This document shows positions 35,419 through 48,343 of a stretch of DNA of 64,000 nt, one piece after another. The stretch is from Spongisporangium articulatum. GTDB taxonomy: Bacteria > Actinomycetota > Actinomycetes > Actinomycetales > Kineosporiaceae. The notes beneath the pieces are model-generated. The model did no database searches. It was not told where the DNA came from and saw only the letters and a program-made list of their open reading frames with translations. Made by a program: the position numbers and the translations under genes. The DNA lies in assembly GCF_044465595.1 (NCBI RefSeq), contig NZ_JBITLV010000009.1:1-64000 (forward strand). The letters are read 5' to 3'. Every line of letters starts with the position of its first letter. Positions within the stretch are counted from its first letter, which is position 1.

Positions 35419-36788
35419 CCCTTCTGACGGACAAGGGCCTGGACGACGTCCCCGAGGTGTCGGGGCGGGCGGACGACGGGTTCGGCCACCTCCAGGAACT
35501 GCGCACCGACCCGATCGGGCTGATGCGCCGCCTACGGACCGAGTGCGGTGCGGTCGGACGGTTCCGGCTGGTCGACCGCGACGTCGTCCTGGTCAGCGGT
35601 GCGGACGTGAACGAGGCGTTCTTCCGGGCTCCCGACGAGGTGCTCGACCAGGCCGAGGCCTACCCGTTCATGACCCCGATCTTCGGCAAGGGGGTGGTGT
35701 TCGACGCCAGCCCGGAACGCCGGCGGGAGTCGCTGAAGAACCAGGCCCTGCGCGGCGAGCACATGAAGGGGCACGCCGCCACGATCGAGCGCGAGATCCG
35801 GCGGATGGTCGCGGGCTGGGGCGCCGAGGGCGAGATCGACCTGCTCGGGTTCTTCGCCGAGCTGACCATCTACACGACGTCGGCCTGCCTGATCGGGGCC
35901 CGGTTCCGCGAGCAGATCGACGGCCGGTTCGCCGAGCTCTACCACGACCTCGAACGCGGCACCGACGCCTGGGCCTACCACGACGCGTACGCCGACCTGG
36001 AGGCGTTCCACCGGCGCGACGCCGCGCGGGTGGCCCTGGTCGAACTCGTTCAGGACATCATCGACCGGCGCGCCGCCGAGCCCCCGGTGCCGCGGGACGG
36101 CCGAGACCTGCTGGACGTTCTGGTCTCGCTGCGCCAGGACGACGGGTCGCCGCACTTCTCGGCCGACGAGATCACCGGGATGTTCATCTCGATGATGTTC
36201 GCCGGGCACCACACCAGCTCGGGCACCGCGGCCTGGACGACGATCGAACTGCTGCGCCACCCGGTCTGGCGCGAAGGGGTGGTGGCCGAGCTGGACGAGC
36301 TGTACGCCGACGGTTCGGCGGTGAGTTTCCAGGCGCTGCGCGCGATCCCGGCGCTCGAGGCGGTGCTCAAGGAGACGCTGCGCCTGCACCCGCCGCTGAT
36401 CCTGCTGCTGCGGGTGGCCCAGGCGGAGTTCGGCATCGGCGGGTACACACTGCCGCCCGGCACGATGGTAGGCGCCTCGCCGCGGCTGTCGAACCGTCTG
36501 CCCGAGGACTTCCCCGACCCGGACGCCTTCGACCCGGGCCGCTACCTCGACCCGCGGCAGGAGGACCTGACCAACCGCTGGACGTGGATCCCGTTCGGGG
36601 CCGGGCGGCACCGCTGCGTCGGCAACGCCTTCGCGATGATCCAGTTGAAGGCCATCTTCTCGGTCCTGCTGCGGGACTACGAGTTCGAGCTGAGCCAGCC
36701 GTCGGAGACGTACCGCGACGACTGCTCGAAGATGGTCATCCAGCTCGAGCGCCCGTGCCGGGTCCGCTACCGCCGGAGGGCGCGGTGA
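35415..36788 (+). CDS. cyp51: CYP51-family sterol 14alpha-demethylase-type P450
   Basis: 457 residues (M. tuberculosis CYP51 is 451). CYP51-specific signatures are YPFMTPIFGKGVVFDA in the B-C region and FAGHHTSSGTAAW in the I helix. The heme loop FGAGRHRCVG has Cys401. The next gene is a ferredoxin, the same pairing as Rv0764c-Rv0763c. In eukaryotes CYP51 removes the sterol 14alpha-methyl. The bacterial role is unsettled, and no sterol synthesis genes are seen here, so a catabolic or modifying role is an inference. Confidence 0.92.
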   Translation: MTLLTDKGLDDVPEVSGRADDGFGHLQELRTDPIGLMRRLRTECGAVGRFRLVDRDVVLVSGADVNEAFFRAPDEVLDQAEAYPFMTPIFGKGVVFDASPERRRESLKNQALRGEHMKGHAATIEREIRRMVAGWGAEGEIDLLGFFAELTIYTTSACLIGARFREQIDGRFAELYHDLERGTDAWAYHDAYADLEAFHRRDAARVALVELVQDIIDRRAAEPPVPRDGRDLLDVLVSLRQDDGSPHFSADEITGMFISMMFAGHHTSSGTAAWTTIELLRHPVWREGVVAELDELYADGSAVSFQALRAIPALEAVLKETLRLHPPLILLLRVAQAEFGIGGYTLPPGTMVGASPRLSNRLPEDFPDPDAFDPGRYLDPRQEDLTNRWTWIPFGAGRHRCVGNAFAMIQLKAIFSVLLRDYEFELSQPSETYRDDCSKMVIQLERPCRVRYRRRAR

Positions 36789-36985
36789 GAGCCGTCGCCG
36801 ACCTGGACCTCTGCCAGGCCCACCAGATGTGCCAGTCCGAGGCGCCCGACGTGTTCGGGTTCGACCCGGCGGCCGACCGGGTCGTCGTCCTGCGCCCGGG
36901 TCTCACCGAGGCCGACCGGGCGGCCGTGACCCGGGCCGTCGCCTACTGCCCCGCGTTCGCGCTCACCCTGGTCGAGGAGGACTGA
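36785..36985 (+). CDS. Ferredoxin partner of CYP51
   Basis: 66 residues from the GTG overlapping the cyp51 stop. The cluster-binding pattern is CQAHQMC followed by YCP, with His at the position of the missing fourth Cys, as in the Rv0763c ferredoxin. A 3Fe-4S or atypical cluster is expected. It transfers electrons to the P450s of this operon. The next gene starts at TGATG. Confidence 0.9.
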   Translation: MRAVADLDLCQAHQMCQSEAPDVFGFDPAADRVVVLRPGLTEADRAAVTRAVAYCPAFALTLVEED

Positions 36986-37584
36986 TGGGGTTTCGTCGCC
37001 GCGACATCGAGGCGCTCTGGCGGCGGTGGCTGAGCGCCAACCGCACCGCCGAAGCGGAACGGGACTGGGCGCCGCTGGCCGATTTCTACGCCCCGGACGC
37101 CACCTACGGCTGGATGTACACGCCCGACGAGCACTTCATGGCCGTCGGCCGCGAGGAGATCCGTCGCTACGCGCTGGGCACCGAGATGGCCGGGTTGGAC
37201 GGCTGGCACTACGACTACCAGGCCACGGTGACCGACGACGTGGCCGGCATGGTGATCGGGTTCTGGAAGCAGCGGGCCGGGATCCTGGACGACGAGGGCC
37301 GCGAGTACGAGATCACGGGCATCGGCGGCAGCTGGTTCGGGCTCGGCGAGAACGCCCACGGCGCGCTGGAGTTCGCGTGGCAGCGGGACTGGTTCGACCT
37401 GGGCTCGACGGCGCACACGTTCCTGGCCATCGTCGCCTCGGGTCGCGCCCCGCAGGGGTTGGTGGACCGGATGTCGCTGGACGGGAAGTCGCAGCCCGGC
37501 CACTACACGCTGAAGGACCTGCCCTCGAGTGTCTGGCCGCCCCCGGTCGAGGCGGGGGCCCACGTCACCCGGGAACTGTCGTGA
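36985..37584 (+). CDS. SnoaL/NTF2-like protein
   Basis: 199 residues. WRRWLSANRTAEAERDWAPLADFYAPDATYGWMYTPDEHFMAVGREEIRRYALG has the alpha plus beta cone layout of SnoaL/ketosteroid-isomerase relatives. The C-terminal 60 residues extend beyond the usual 130-140. An isomerase or hydratase role on a ring system is possible; catalytic residues cannot be assigned. It is coupled to the ferredoxin and aldehyde dehydrogenase genes. Confidence 0.75.
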   Translation: MGFRRRDIEALWRRWLSANRTAEAERDWAPLADFYAPDATYGWMYTPDEHFMAVGREEIRRYALGTEMAGLDGWHYDYQATVTDDVAGMVIGFWKQRAGILDDEGREYEITGIGGSWFGLGENAHGALEFAWQRDWFDLGSTAHTFLAIVASGRAPQGLVDRMSLDGKSQPGHYTLKDLPSSVWPPPVEAGAHVTRELS

Positions 37585-39041
37585 CCGCCCCACCCAGGCT
37601 GCTGATCGACGGCCGCCTCGTCGAGTCGTCGTCCGGGGCGACGTTCCCGATCGTGAACCCCGCGACCGGCAGCGAGATCGGCCGGGTCCCCGACGCCACC
37701 GCCGCGGACGTCGACGCCGCCATCGCCGCTGGCCGGCGGGCCTTCGACACGACCGACTGGGCGACGAACCACGCGTTCCGGGTGCACTGCCTGCGCCAGC
37801 TGCACCGGGCCCTGGTCGAGGAGGGTCCGGCGATGCGGGCGCTCACCACGGCCGAGGCCGGCGCTCCGCGCTTCCTGACCGAGGGGCCGCAGTACGACAT
37901 CCCGGTCGAGGGGCTGCGCTGGACGATCGACCTGGCCGAGACCTACCGCTGGGAGACCGATCTCGGCGAGGCCCGGCCGATGGGCGTGCCGACCCGGCGG
38001 ACCGTGCGGCGGGAACCGGTCGGCGTCGTCGCCGCGATCACGCCGTGGAACTTCCCGCACCAGATCACCCTGGCCAAGCTGGGGCCGGCGTTGGCGGCCG
38101 GGAACACCGTCGTCCTCAAACCGGCTCCCGACACCCCATGGGGCGCCTGCGAGATCGGCCGGCTGGCCGCCGAACGCACCGACCTCCCGCCGGGCGTGCT
38201 CAACGTGGTCACCCCGCACGACGACGCCGTGGCCTCGGCGCTGACCACCGACCCGCGGGTCGACCTCGTCTCGTTCACCGGGTCGACCGCGACCGGCCGG
38301 GCGGTCATGGCCGCCGCCGCCCCGACCCTGAAACGGGTCTTCCTGGAGCTGGGCGGGAAGTCGGCCGCGATCGTGCTCGACGACGCCGACCTGCGCAGCG
38401 CCGTCGGCGGGGTCGCGTTCGCGGTCTGCGTGCACGCCGGGCAGGGGTGCGCGCTCAGTACCCGGCTGCTGGTCCCTCGCGACCGGTACGCCGACGCCGT
38501 GCAGGTGGCGGTCGAGACGATGGAGCTGCTCGCCCCCGGCGACCCGGCCGACCCCGGAACCGTCTGCGGGCCCGTGGTCTCCGCCGCCCAGCGCGACCGG
38601 GTGCTCGGCTACCTGCGCCTGGCCGAGGAGGAGGGCGGCTCGTTCGCGACCGGTGGCGGGGTCGACGATACGAAGGACGGCGGGTTCTGGATCCGGCCGA
38701 CCCTGGTGACCGGCCTGGACAACTCGGCCCGGGCCGCGCGCGAGGAGATCTTCGGGCCGGTGCTGGTGGTCATCCCGCACGACGGCGACGACGACGCGGT
38801 GGCCATCGCCAACGACTCCGACTACGGACTCTCGGGTTCCGTCGACTCGGGGTCGCTGGACCGGGCCAAGGCGGTCGCGGCCCGCCTCCGGACGGGGACC
38901 GTGGCCGTGAACGGCGGCCTCTGGTTCTCCCCCGACGCACCGTTCGGCGGGTACAAGCAGTCCGGCCTGGGCCGGGAGATGGGCGTGGCCGGCTTCGAGG
39001 AGTACCTCGAGACCAAGCTCGTCGCCGAACCGGCGACGTGA
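37581..39041 (+). CDS. NAD(P)+-dependent aldehyde dehydrogenase
   Basis: 486 residues from the GTG overlapping the previous stop. General base Glu256 in LELGGKS and nucleophile Cys290 in HAGQGC. Cofactor region TPWNFPHQITLAKLGPALAAGNTVVLKP and SFTGSTATG are complete. It corresponds by position to aldA (Rv0768) of the CYP51 neighbourhood. It would oxidise an aldehyde such as a P450-generated formyl or side-chain aldehyde to the acid used by the acyl-CoA synthetase further down. Confidence 0.92.
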   Translation: MTAPPRLLIDGRLVESSSGATFPIVNPATGSEIGRVPDATAADVDAAIAAGRRAFDTTDWATNHAFRVHCLRQLHRALVEEGPAMRALTTAEAGAPRFLTEGPQYDIPVEGLRWTIDLAETYRWETDLGEARPMGVPTRRTVRREPVGVVAAITPWNFPHQITLAKLGPALAAGNTVVLKPAPDTPWGACEIGRLAAERTDLPPGVLNVVTPHDDAVASALTTDPRVDLVSFTGSTATGRAVMAAAAPTLKRVFLELGGKSAAIVLDDADLRSAVGGVAFAVCVHAGQGCALSTRLLVPRDRYADAVQVAVETMELLAPGDPADPGTVCGPVVSAAQRDRVLGYLRLAEEEGGSFATGGGVDDTKDGGFWIRPTLVTGLDNSARAAREEIFGPVLVVIPHDGDDDAVAIANDSDYGLSGSVDSGSLDRAKAVAARLRTGTVAVNGGLWFSPDAPFGGYKQSGLGREMGVAGFEEYLETKLVAEPAT

Positions 39042-39057
39042 CGGAAGGGGCGCGAGG

Positions 39058-39804
39058 ATGGGCCGTTTCGAGGGGCGGGTGGCGATCGTGACCGGCGCCG
39101 CGCAGGGCATCGGCGAGGCCTACGCGCTGTCGTTGGCCGCCGAGGGGGCGGCGGTGGTGATCGCCGACCTCAACGAGACCGGCGGCCACGCCGTCGCCGC
39201 GAAGATCGTCGCCGACGGTGGACGCGCCCTGTTCGTCCGCACCGACGTCTCCGACGCCGCCTCGGCCACCGCCTGCGTCGAACGCACGGTCGCCGAGTTC
39301 GGCGGCCTCGACCACCTCGTGAACAACGCGGCCATCTACGGCGACATGGCCTTCGACCTGCTGATCACCGTCGACTGGGACTACTACCGCCGGTTCATGT
39401 CCGTGAACCTCGACGGTGCGCTGGTGATGACCCGGGCCGCCTACCCGCACCTGCAGGCCCGCGGCGGCGGCACGATCGTCAACCAGAGCTCGACCGCCGC
39501 GTGGCTGTACTCCGGCTTCTACGGGCTGGCCAAGGTCGGCATCAACGGGCTGACCCAGCAGCTGGCCCACGAGCTCGGCGGGATGAACATCCGGGTCAAC
39601 GCCATCGCCCCGGGCCCGACCGACACCGAGGCGACCCGCAAGCAGGCCGGCGACGCCGCTCGGCAACTGGTGAAGGGCCTGGCCCTGAAACGGCTGGGCC
39701 GGCCCGACGACCTGGTCGGCGCCTGCCTGTACCTGCTCGGCGAGGAGTCGGCGTGGGTGACCGGTCAGGTGCTGAACGTGGACGGCGGGCAGGTGTTCCG
39801 GTGA
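39058..39804 (+). CDS. Short-chain dehydrogenase (Rv0769-like position)
   Basis: 248 residues. Cofactor motif VTGAAQGIGEAYALSLAAEGA, NNAA loop, catalytic Ser (NQSSTAAWLY) and YGLAK (Tyr and Lys). The C-terminal GEESAWVTGQVLNVDGGQVFR is typical of FabG-like SDRs. Starts 16 bp after the aldehyde dehydrogenase stop with AAGGGGCGAGG upstream. Substrate unknown. Confidence 0.88.
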   Translation: MGRFEGRVAIVTGAAQGIGEAYALSLAAEGAAVVIADLNETGGHAVAAKIVADGGRALFVRTDVSDAASATACVERTVAEFGGLDHLVNNAAIYGDMAFDLLITVDWDYYRRFMSVNLDGALVMTRAAYPHLQARGGGTIVNQSSTAAWLYSGFYGLAKVGINGLTQQLAHELGGMNIRVNAIAPGPTDTEATRKQAGDAARQLVKGLALKRLGRPDDLVGACLYLLGEESAWVTGQVLNVDGGQVFR

Positions 39805-40655
39805 CGACCGTGGGTTTCGTGGGGCTCGGCAGCATCGGAAAGCCCATGGCCAAGCGCCTTCTGGACCACCCGGGAGGCCTCGTCGTTCACGACGTGGCCC
39901 CGGAACCCGTCGCGGAACTGGTCGCGGCCGGCGCGTCGAGGGCCTCGGGTCTGGCCGACCTCGCCCGGCGCTGCGACGTGGTGTGCGTGATGGTGCGGGA
40001 CGACGATCAGGTGCGGGACGTCGTCCGCGGACTCCTCGAGGGCGCCGCGCCGGGGCTGGTGGTCGGCGTCCACTCGACGGTGGCGCCCGGCACCCCGGGC
40101 GAGCTGGCCGCGGCGGCCGCGGAGCGCGGCGTCCGGGTGCTCGACGCCCCGGTCAGCGGCGGCGCCATGGGCGCCGCCGACGGGACGCTCGCCGTCCTGG
40201 TCGGCGGGGACGACGAGGCGTTCGCGGCGGCCCGGCCGGTGCTGGAGCGGCTCGGGACGATGGTCGTGCACGCGGGCCCGGTGGGCGCCGGGACCCGGCT
40301 CAAACTGGCCCGCAACCTGCTGCACTTCGTCTCCTTCACGGCGGCCACCGAGGCGCAGCGACTGGCCGAGGCGACCGGCCTCGACCTGGTCGCGCTGGGC
40401 CGGGTGGTGCGGCACACGGACGCGATCACCGGCGGCCCGGGCGCGATCATGCACCGCGCCACCACCGCGCCGCCGGCCCCGGACGACTTCTGGGCCGGGG
40501 TGTTCGGACACGTGCGCGCGCTCGGCGAGAAGGACCTGCGGTTCGCGATCGACCTGGCGGACGACGTCGGCGTGGACGTCCCGCTGGCCCGGCTGGCGCT
40601 GGACCGCCTCGGGCCGGGCCTGGGTCTGCCTCTGGCGGAAGGGACACGCCCATGA
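39801..40655 (+). CDS. 3-hydroxyisobutyrate dehydrogenase-family enzyme
   Basis: 284 residues from the GTG overlapping the SDR stop. The N-terminal NAD(P) fold is VGFVGLGSIGKPMAKRLL. The substrate-binding segment LDAPVSGGAMGAADGTLAVLVGG and the catalytic Lys region (GTRLKLARNLLHF) are present. The beta-hydroxyacid dehydrogenase fold is clear, but the family includes many substrates. It matches the position of Rv0770. Confidence 0.87.
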   Translation: MTTVGFVGLGSIGKPMAKRLLDHPGGLVVHDVAPEPVAELVAAGASRASGLADLARRCDVVCVMVRDDDQVRDVVRGLLEGAAPGLVVGVHSTVAPGTPGELAAAAAERGVRVLDAPVSGGAMGAADGTLAVLVGGDDEAFAAARPVLERLGTMVVHAGPVGAGTRLKLARNLLHFVSFTAATEAQRLAEATGLDLVALGRVVRHTDAITGGPGAIMHRATTAPPAPDDFWAGVFGHVRALGEKDLRFAIDLADDVGVDVPLARLALDRLGPGLGLPLAEGTRP

Positions 40656-41026
40656 CCACCCCGGATCCCGGGCGGCGCGCTCGCGGCCTGCAGCGGATGA
40701 GCGAGGTCTACGGCTGGGAGTTCCTGGACGGCCCCGGCGACTTCTTCGGCTACACCGCCGACCATCTGTTCGCGGACATCTGGTCCCGTCCGGGGCTGTC
40801 CGACCGGGATCGGCGACTGCTGCTGATCGGGTTGCTGGCGGGCACCAACCAGCCCGACGTGCTGGGCATCCAGGTTCCGGCCGCGCACCACGCGGGCGAG
40901 CTCGACGACGAGGCCCTGCGCGAGGTCGTGATCTTCCTCTGCCACTACGCGGGCTGGCCGGTCGGGGCCCGGCTCAACACGATCGTCGAGGAGACGATCG
41001 GCCGGGCCCGCCGGGAGGAGCGCTGA
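40652..41026 (+). CDS. Carboxymuconolactone decarboxylase-family protein
   Basis: 124 residues. AHHAGELDDEALREVVIFLCHYAGWPVGARLNTIVEE matches the CMD core. There is no CxxC, so it belongs to the decarboxylase-like rather than the AhpD peroxidase branch. It matches Rv0771 in position. In the beta-ketoadipate pathway the family decarboxylates a lactone; the real substrate here is unknown. Confidence 0.85.
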   Translation: MTTPDPGRRARGLQRMSEVYGWEFLDGPGDFFGYTADHLFADIWSRPGLSDRDRRLLLIGLLAGTNQPDVLGIQVPAAHHAGELDDEALREVVIFLCHYAGWPVGARLNTIVEETIGRARREER

Positions 41027-42609
41027 TGGAGACCGTCCAGGCCCTGCTGCGCGACCTCGCCGGGACCGACGGCCCCGGCCTGAAGGCCGGTGAGCGGGTC
41101 TGGACCTGGCGGCAGGTCGTCGCCGAGTCCGGTCGCCGGGCCAACGCCGTCCGGGCCCTGCTGGACGACGAGCGCCCCCCGCACGTCGGGGTGCTGCTGG
41201 AGAACACCCCCGAGATGGTGTTCGCGCTGTCGGCGGGTGCCCTGGCGGGTCACGTGAGCGTCGGCGTCAACTCGACCCGGCGGGGCAGCGCGTTGGCGGC
41301 CGACGTGCTGAAGGCCGACTGCCAACTCCTGCTGACCGACGAGCGAGGACGGAGCGCCCTCGACGGCCTCGACCTGCCCGGCGTCCAGGTGCTCGACGTC
41401 GACGGCCCCCACTGGGCCGCGGCGGTGGCCGAACAGCCCGACGCCGTCCGCGACCCCCGCGAGGTCGCTCCCGACGACACGTTCATGCTGATCTTCACCT
41501 CCGGTACCAGCGGGGAGCCGAAGGCCGTCCGGGTGGGCCACGCGATGACCGTGCTCTCCGGCCGGAACCTCACCCGCCGCTTCGCTCTCGGCCCGGACGA
41601 CTGCTGCTACGTGTCGATGCCCCTCTTCCACAGCAACGCCGTGATGGCCGGTCTCTCCCCGGCGCTGTGCAGCGGCGCCGCGATCGCCCTGGCCCCGCGG
41701 TTCTCCGCGAGCGGCTTCCTGGCGGACGTCCGCCGCTACGGTGCGACGTACCTGAACTACGTCGGCAAGCCGCTGGCCTACGCGCTGCGCACGCCGCCGC
41801 GGCCGGACGACGCGGACAACCCCCTGCGCGTGGCGTTCGGCAACGAGGCGTCGGACCGCGACATCGCCCGGTTCGCGGAGCGGTTCGGCTGCGAGGTGGC
41901 CGACGGGTTCGGGTCGACCGAGACCGCGGTGATCATCAGCCGGGAGGGAGGCTGCCCACCGGGGTCGATCGGCACGCCGTGGCCGGGCGTGGCCGTGTAC
42001 GACCGGCGGACCCGCACCGAGTGCCCGCGCGCGGTCCTCGACGCCACCGGCCGGGTGACCAACCTGGAGGCGGCGGTCGGCGAGCTCGTGAACACTACGG
42101 GCGCCGGGTTCTTCGGCGGCTACTACAACGACGACGCGGCGACCGCCGAGCGGATGGACGGTGGGATGTACTGGTCGGGCGACCTCGCCTACCGCGACCC
42201 CGACGGGTACGTGTACCTGGCCGGGCGGACCAGCGACTGGCTGCGGGTGGACGGTGAGAACCTGGCCGCCGGCATCGTCGAGCAGATCCTGCTGCGGCAC
42301 CCCGGGATCAGTCAGGTCGCCGTCTACGGCGTCCCCGACCCCGACGCCGGTGACCAGCTGATGGCCGCGGTGGTGCCCGCCGCCGAGGGCCTGGACCCGC
42401 CCGACCTGGAACGGTTCCTGGACGCCCAGCAGGACCTGTCCACCAAGGCGCGGCCGCGCTACGTCCGGATCATGTCCGAGCTGCCGAGCACCCCGACGAA
42501 CAAGGTCCTGAAGCGTGAACTGATCCATCAGGGAACGGCTTTCGACGACGAGTGCTGGGTCCGCGAGGAGCGCGGCACTGCGTACGCACGGCGGGAGCCC
42601 GTGCGGTGA
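41026..42609 (+). CDS. Acyl-CoA synthetase (AMP-forming)
   Basis: 527 residues. The P-loop is FTSGTSGEPKAV; the adenylate-binding motif is GFGSTETAV; the hinge region is YWSGDLAYRDPDGYVYLAGRTSDWLRVDGENL; and a C-terminal Lys is present in TPTNKVLKREL. It activates a carboxylic acid to its CoA thioester. FadD17/FadD1-like enzymes of this class occur in steroid clusters. It is coupled to the CMD gene (TGATG). The acid produced by the aldehyde dehydrogenase upstream is the obvious candidate substrate. Confidence 0.9.
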   Translation: METVQALLRDLAGTDGPGLKAGERVWTWRQVVAESGRRANAVRALLDDERPPHVGVLLENTPEMVFALSAGALAGHVSVGVNSTRRGSALAADVLKADCQLLLTDERGRSALDGLDLPGVQVLDVDGPHWAAAVAEQPDAVRDPREVAPDDTFMLIFTSGTSGEPKAVRVGHAMTVLSGRNLTRRFALGPDDCCYVSMPLFHSNAVMAGLSPALCSGAAIALAPRFSASGFLADVRRYGATYLNYVGKPLAYALRTPPRPDDADNPLRVAFGNEASDRDIARFAERFGCEVADGFGSTETAVIISREGGCPPGSIGTPWPGVAVYDRRTRTECPRAVLDATGRVTNLEAAVGELVNTTGAGFFGGYYNDDAATAERMDGGMYWSGDLAYRDPDGYVYLAGRTSDWLRVDGENLAAGIVEQILLRHPGISQVAVYGVPDPDAGDQLMAAVVPAAEGLDPPDLERFLDAQQDLSTKARPRYVRIMSELPSTPTNKVLKRELIHQGTAFDDECWVREERGTAYARREPVR

Positions 42610-43425
42610 GCGACGTCCTGGTGGTGACCGGGACCGGCGGGATGGGCCGGGAGGCGGCCCGGCGCCTGGCCCCCGGGCGGGTCACGCTGCTGGCCGACCG
42701 CGACCCCGAGGCCCTGGAGACGGCTCGCGCCGACCTGGCGGACCGGGGCCACGACGTGCGCAGCTGCGCCGTCGACGTCGCGGACGCCGACTCCGTGCGG
42801 CACCTCGCGACGACCGCCCAGGCCCTCGGCGACGTCCGGTACCTCGTCCACACGGCCGGGGTCTCCCCCGAGCAGGCGGACCCCGCGCTCATCCTGCGCG
42901 TCGACCTGCTCGGCACGGCGCTGGTGGTCGACGCGTTCGGTGCGGTCGTCGCGCCCGGCGGGGCCGGGGTCGTGATCGCCAGCATGATCGGGCACATGGG
43001 CCTGGTCCGGGTGCCCCGGGACGACGCCGCCGCGCTGGGTGAGCGGCCGCCCGAGGAACTGCTCGACATGCCCATGTGCGCCCCCGACCGGTTCGAGAAC
43101 TCCCAAATGGCGTACGGTTTCGCGAAGCAGGCCAACCTGCTGCGGGTGCGACGGGCGGCGGTGACCTGGGGCCGCCGCGGGGCGCGACTCAACTCGGTCA
43201 GCCCGGGCATCGTCACGACCCCGATGGGTGAGCAGGAGCTGGCCGGCCCGTTCGGCGCCTACATCCGCGAGCTCGCCGACACGTCCCCGTCGGGCCGGGC
43301 CGGGACCGCGGAGGACGTCGCGGGCGTGGTCGAGTTCCTGCTGTCGCCCGCGGCCGGGTACGTGACCGGCACCGACGTCCTGGTCGACGGCGGGGTGATC
43401 GCGGCGATGCGCGTCGGAGCCGGTC

Positions 43426-43433
<8 letters not shown>
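42606..43433 (+). CDS. SDR-family oxidoreductase
   Basis: 275 residues from the GTG overlapping the synthetase stop. The atypical cofactor loop VTGTGGMGREAARRL replaces the usual TGxxxGIG. Catalytic Ser lies in IASMIGHMG and Tyr/Lys in YGFAKQAN. A 60-residue insert separates Ser from Tyr. The C-terminal YVTGTDVLVDGGVIAAM is standard. An unusual member of the 3alpha(20beta)-HSD-like group; overlaps the next gene by 8 bp. Confidence 0.83.
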
Positions 43434-46334
<2,901 letters not shown>

Positions 46335-46338
<4 letters not shown>

Positions 46339-47048
46339 CGGGCCTTCCGGAAGTACAGCGCCACGCTCTTGCCGATCAGCGGGTTCAGCGCCCGCTCGGT
46401 CAGCCGGGTCATGGCCGGCCCGGACATCATGTCCCACACCAGGATCCGGTGGTAGGCGCGGACCAGCGGGTGGGTCTCGCGGCGCACCCCGACCGCGCAT
46501 TTGAGCCACCAGTACGGTGCGTGCAGGGCGTGCGCGTGGTGCCGGTGGGTGGCCTCGGGGCCGTTCCGCTCGACCTTGCGGCGCAACTCGTCGGCCCGGT
46601 AGATGCGCACGTGGCCGCCCTCGTTGGCGTGGTACTCGTCCGACAGCGCCCAGCAGATCCGTTCGGGCAGCCATCGGGGCACCGTGACGGCCAGCGTGCC
46701 ACCGGGTTTCAGGATCCGGACCAGTTCGGCGATCGCCGCCTCGTCGTGCGGCACGTGCTCGAGGATCTCGGAGGCCAGGACGACGTCGAAACCGCCGTCG
46801 GGGTAGGGCAGGTGCAGGACGTCGGCCACCTCGGCCCGCGCGGCACCCCCGGCCGGCACCTCACCCGCCTCGGCCATCGCCGCGAACATGTCCGCGACGT
46901 CCTTCATGGCCACCTCGTCGAGGTCGACCGCGGTCACGTCGGCCCCGCGCCGCAGCGCCTCGAACGAGTGCCGCCCAGCGCCCGCCCCGACGTCCACGAA
47001 CCGGGTGCCGGGGCCCACCCCGAGCCGGTCGAAGTCCACGGTCAGCAT
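46335..47048 (-). CDS. Class I SAM-dependent methyltransferase (UbiE/Methyltransf_11-like)
   Basis: 237 residues. SAM-binding FVDVGAGAGRHSFEALRRGADVTAVDLD and FDVVLASEILEHVPHDEAAIAELVRILKPGG are clear. The C-terminal half has hydrophobic patches and a WWLKCAVGV segment, suggesting a lipid substrate. ATG 47048 overlaps the glycosyltransferase stop by 7 bp. Rv0224c-like methyltransferases neighbour a glycosyltransferase in M. tuberculosis in a similar setting. Confidence 0.85.
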
Positions 47049-48268
47049 GCCTGCTCCCTCGCCAGTTCGTACGCCTCGACGGTGGCTCGGGCCACCGACG
47101 TCCAGCTGTAGCGCTGCAGGGCCCTCGCCCGACCGTCCCGAGCCAGCCGGGCCCGTTCGGCGGGCGAGTCGAGCAGTCCCTCCAGGGCGCTCACCAGTGC
47201 CTCGACGTCCCCCGGCTCGACCAGGACGGCATCGTCGCCGACCACCTCGGGCAGGGCACCCGCCCGGCTGGCCACGACGGGGGTGCCGCAGGCCAGCGCC
47301 TCGACCGTCGGCAGCGAGAACCCCTCGTACAGCGACGGCACGCACATCACCTCGGCGGAGGCCATCAGCGCGGCCAGCTCGTCGTCGCTCAACCCGCTCA
47401 CGACCGTGGTGCAGTCGCCGAGACCGAGCTGTTCGATGCGTCTCTCGGTCGGCCCGCCCGGCTCCAGCGCGGAGACCAGGTGCAGCTCGACGTCCCGTTC
47501 GACCCGCAGCTTCGCCACGGCGTCGAGCAGGTGCCCGACCCCCTTCAGCGGTCTGTCGGCGCTGGCCACGGCCACGATGCGGCCGGGCACCCGGGGGCCG
47601 CGCGGCCGGAACGTGTCGGTGTCGACGCCGAGCGGGACGACGTGGAAGCGGCCGGCGGGGATGCCGAAGTCGTCGACCGCGTCGGCGGCCGCGATGTCGG
47701 AGACACCGATCAGCACGGGCAGCCGCCGGGCGACCCGGGCCTGCATCCGCACGAACCCGTACCAGCGGGCGACCGAAAGCCGTCTCAGGCCGCGGGCTTG
47801 CGCGAGTTCGACCTTCCGGTCCCGGCTGATCGGGTGGTGCACGGTGGCGACCAGCGGCGCGCGACGCCGGATGGACAGCAGGCCGTAACCGAGGCACTGG
47901 TTGTCGTGCACGACGTCGAAATCGGCTCGGCGGCGGCGCACCACGCGGGCCGCGCGGAGGCTGAAGGTGAGCGGCTCGGCGAAGCAACCGGTCGCCGTGA
48001 GCGCCCACTCCAGCCAGTCGTGGCGGCTCCAGCCGCGTTCGGGGCGCGGCAGCCGCAGCTCGCCGTCGGGCCCGACCCGGCCGAACACGTCCAGGGAGGG
48101 CACTCTCGTCAGCGTGACCCGCGGGTCGAGGGCCTCCGGGTAGGGCTGGCCGGAGAACACCTCGACCTCGTGACCGAGGTCGACCAACCCCTGGCTGAGG
48201 TACCGGACGTACACCCCCTGACCCCCGCAGTGCTCCTTGCTCCGGTACGACAACAGTGCGATGCGCAC
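47042..48268 (-). CDS. GT4-family glycosyltransferase
   Basis: 408 residues. GT-B fold: the N-terminal acceptor domain starts VRIALLSYRSKEHCGGQGVYVRYLSQGL. The donor domain has VVPLGVDTDTFRP and the E-x7-E motif in SLYEGFSLPTVEALACGTPVVAS. It transfers an activated sugar to an envelope lipid or saccharide; the donor is not determined. First gene of the four-gene minus-strand operon, starting at GTG 48268 and divergent from the DUF3068 gene. Confidence 0.9.
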   Translation of the reverse strand: MRIALLSYRSKEHCGGQGVYVRYLSQGLVDLGHEVEVFSGQPYPEALDPRVTLTRVPSLDVFGRVGPDGELRLPRPERGWSRHDWLEWALTATGCFAEPLTFSLRAARVVRRRRADFDVVHDNQCLGYGLLSIRRRAPLVATVHHPISRDRKVELAQARGLRRLSVARWYGFVRMQARVARRLPVLIGVSDIAAADAVDDFGIPAGRFHVVPLGVDTDTFRPRGPRVPGRIVAVASADRPLKGVGHLLDAVAKLRVERDVELHLVSALEPGGPTERRIEQLGLGDCTTVVSGLSDDELAALMASAEVMCVPSLYEGFSLPTVEALACGTPVVASRAGALPEVVGDDAVLVEPGDVEALVSALEGLLDSPAERARLARDGRARALQRYSWTSVARATVEAYELAREQAC

Positions 48269-48343
48269 CAGCGACTCCCTTCGCTGCGGGGCGCGGCCCG
48301 GGAGACCCGGACCGCCCGGGAAGTGTAACGGATTCTAGTTATT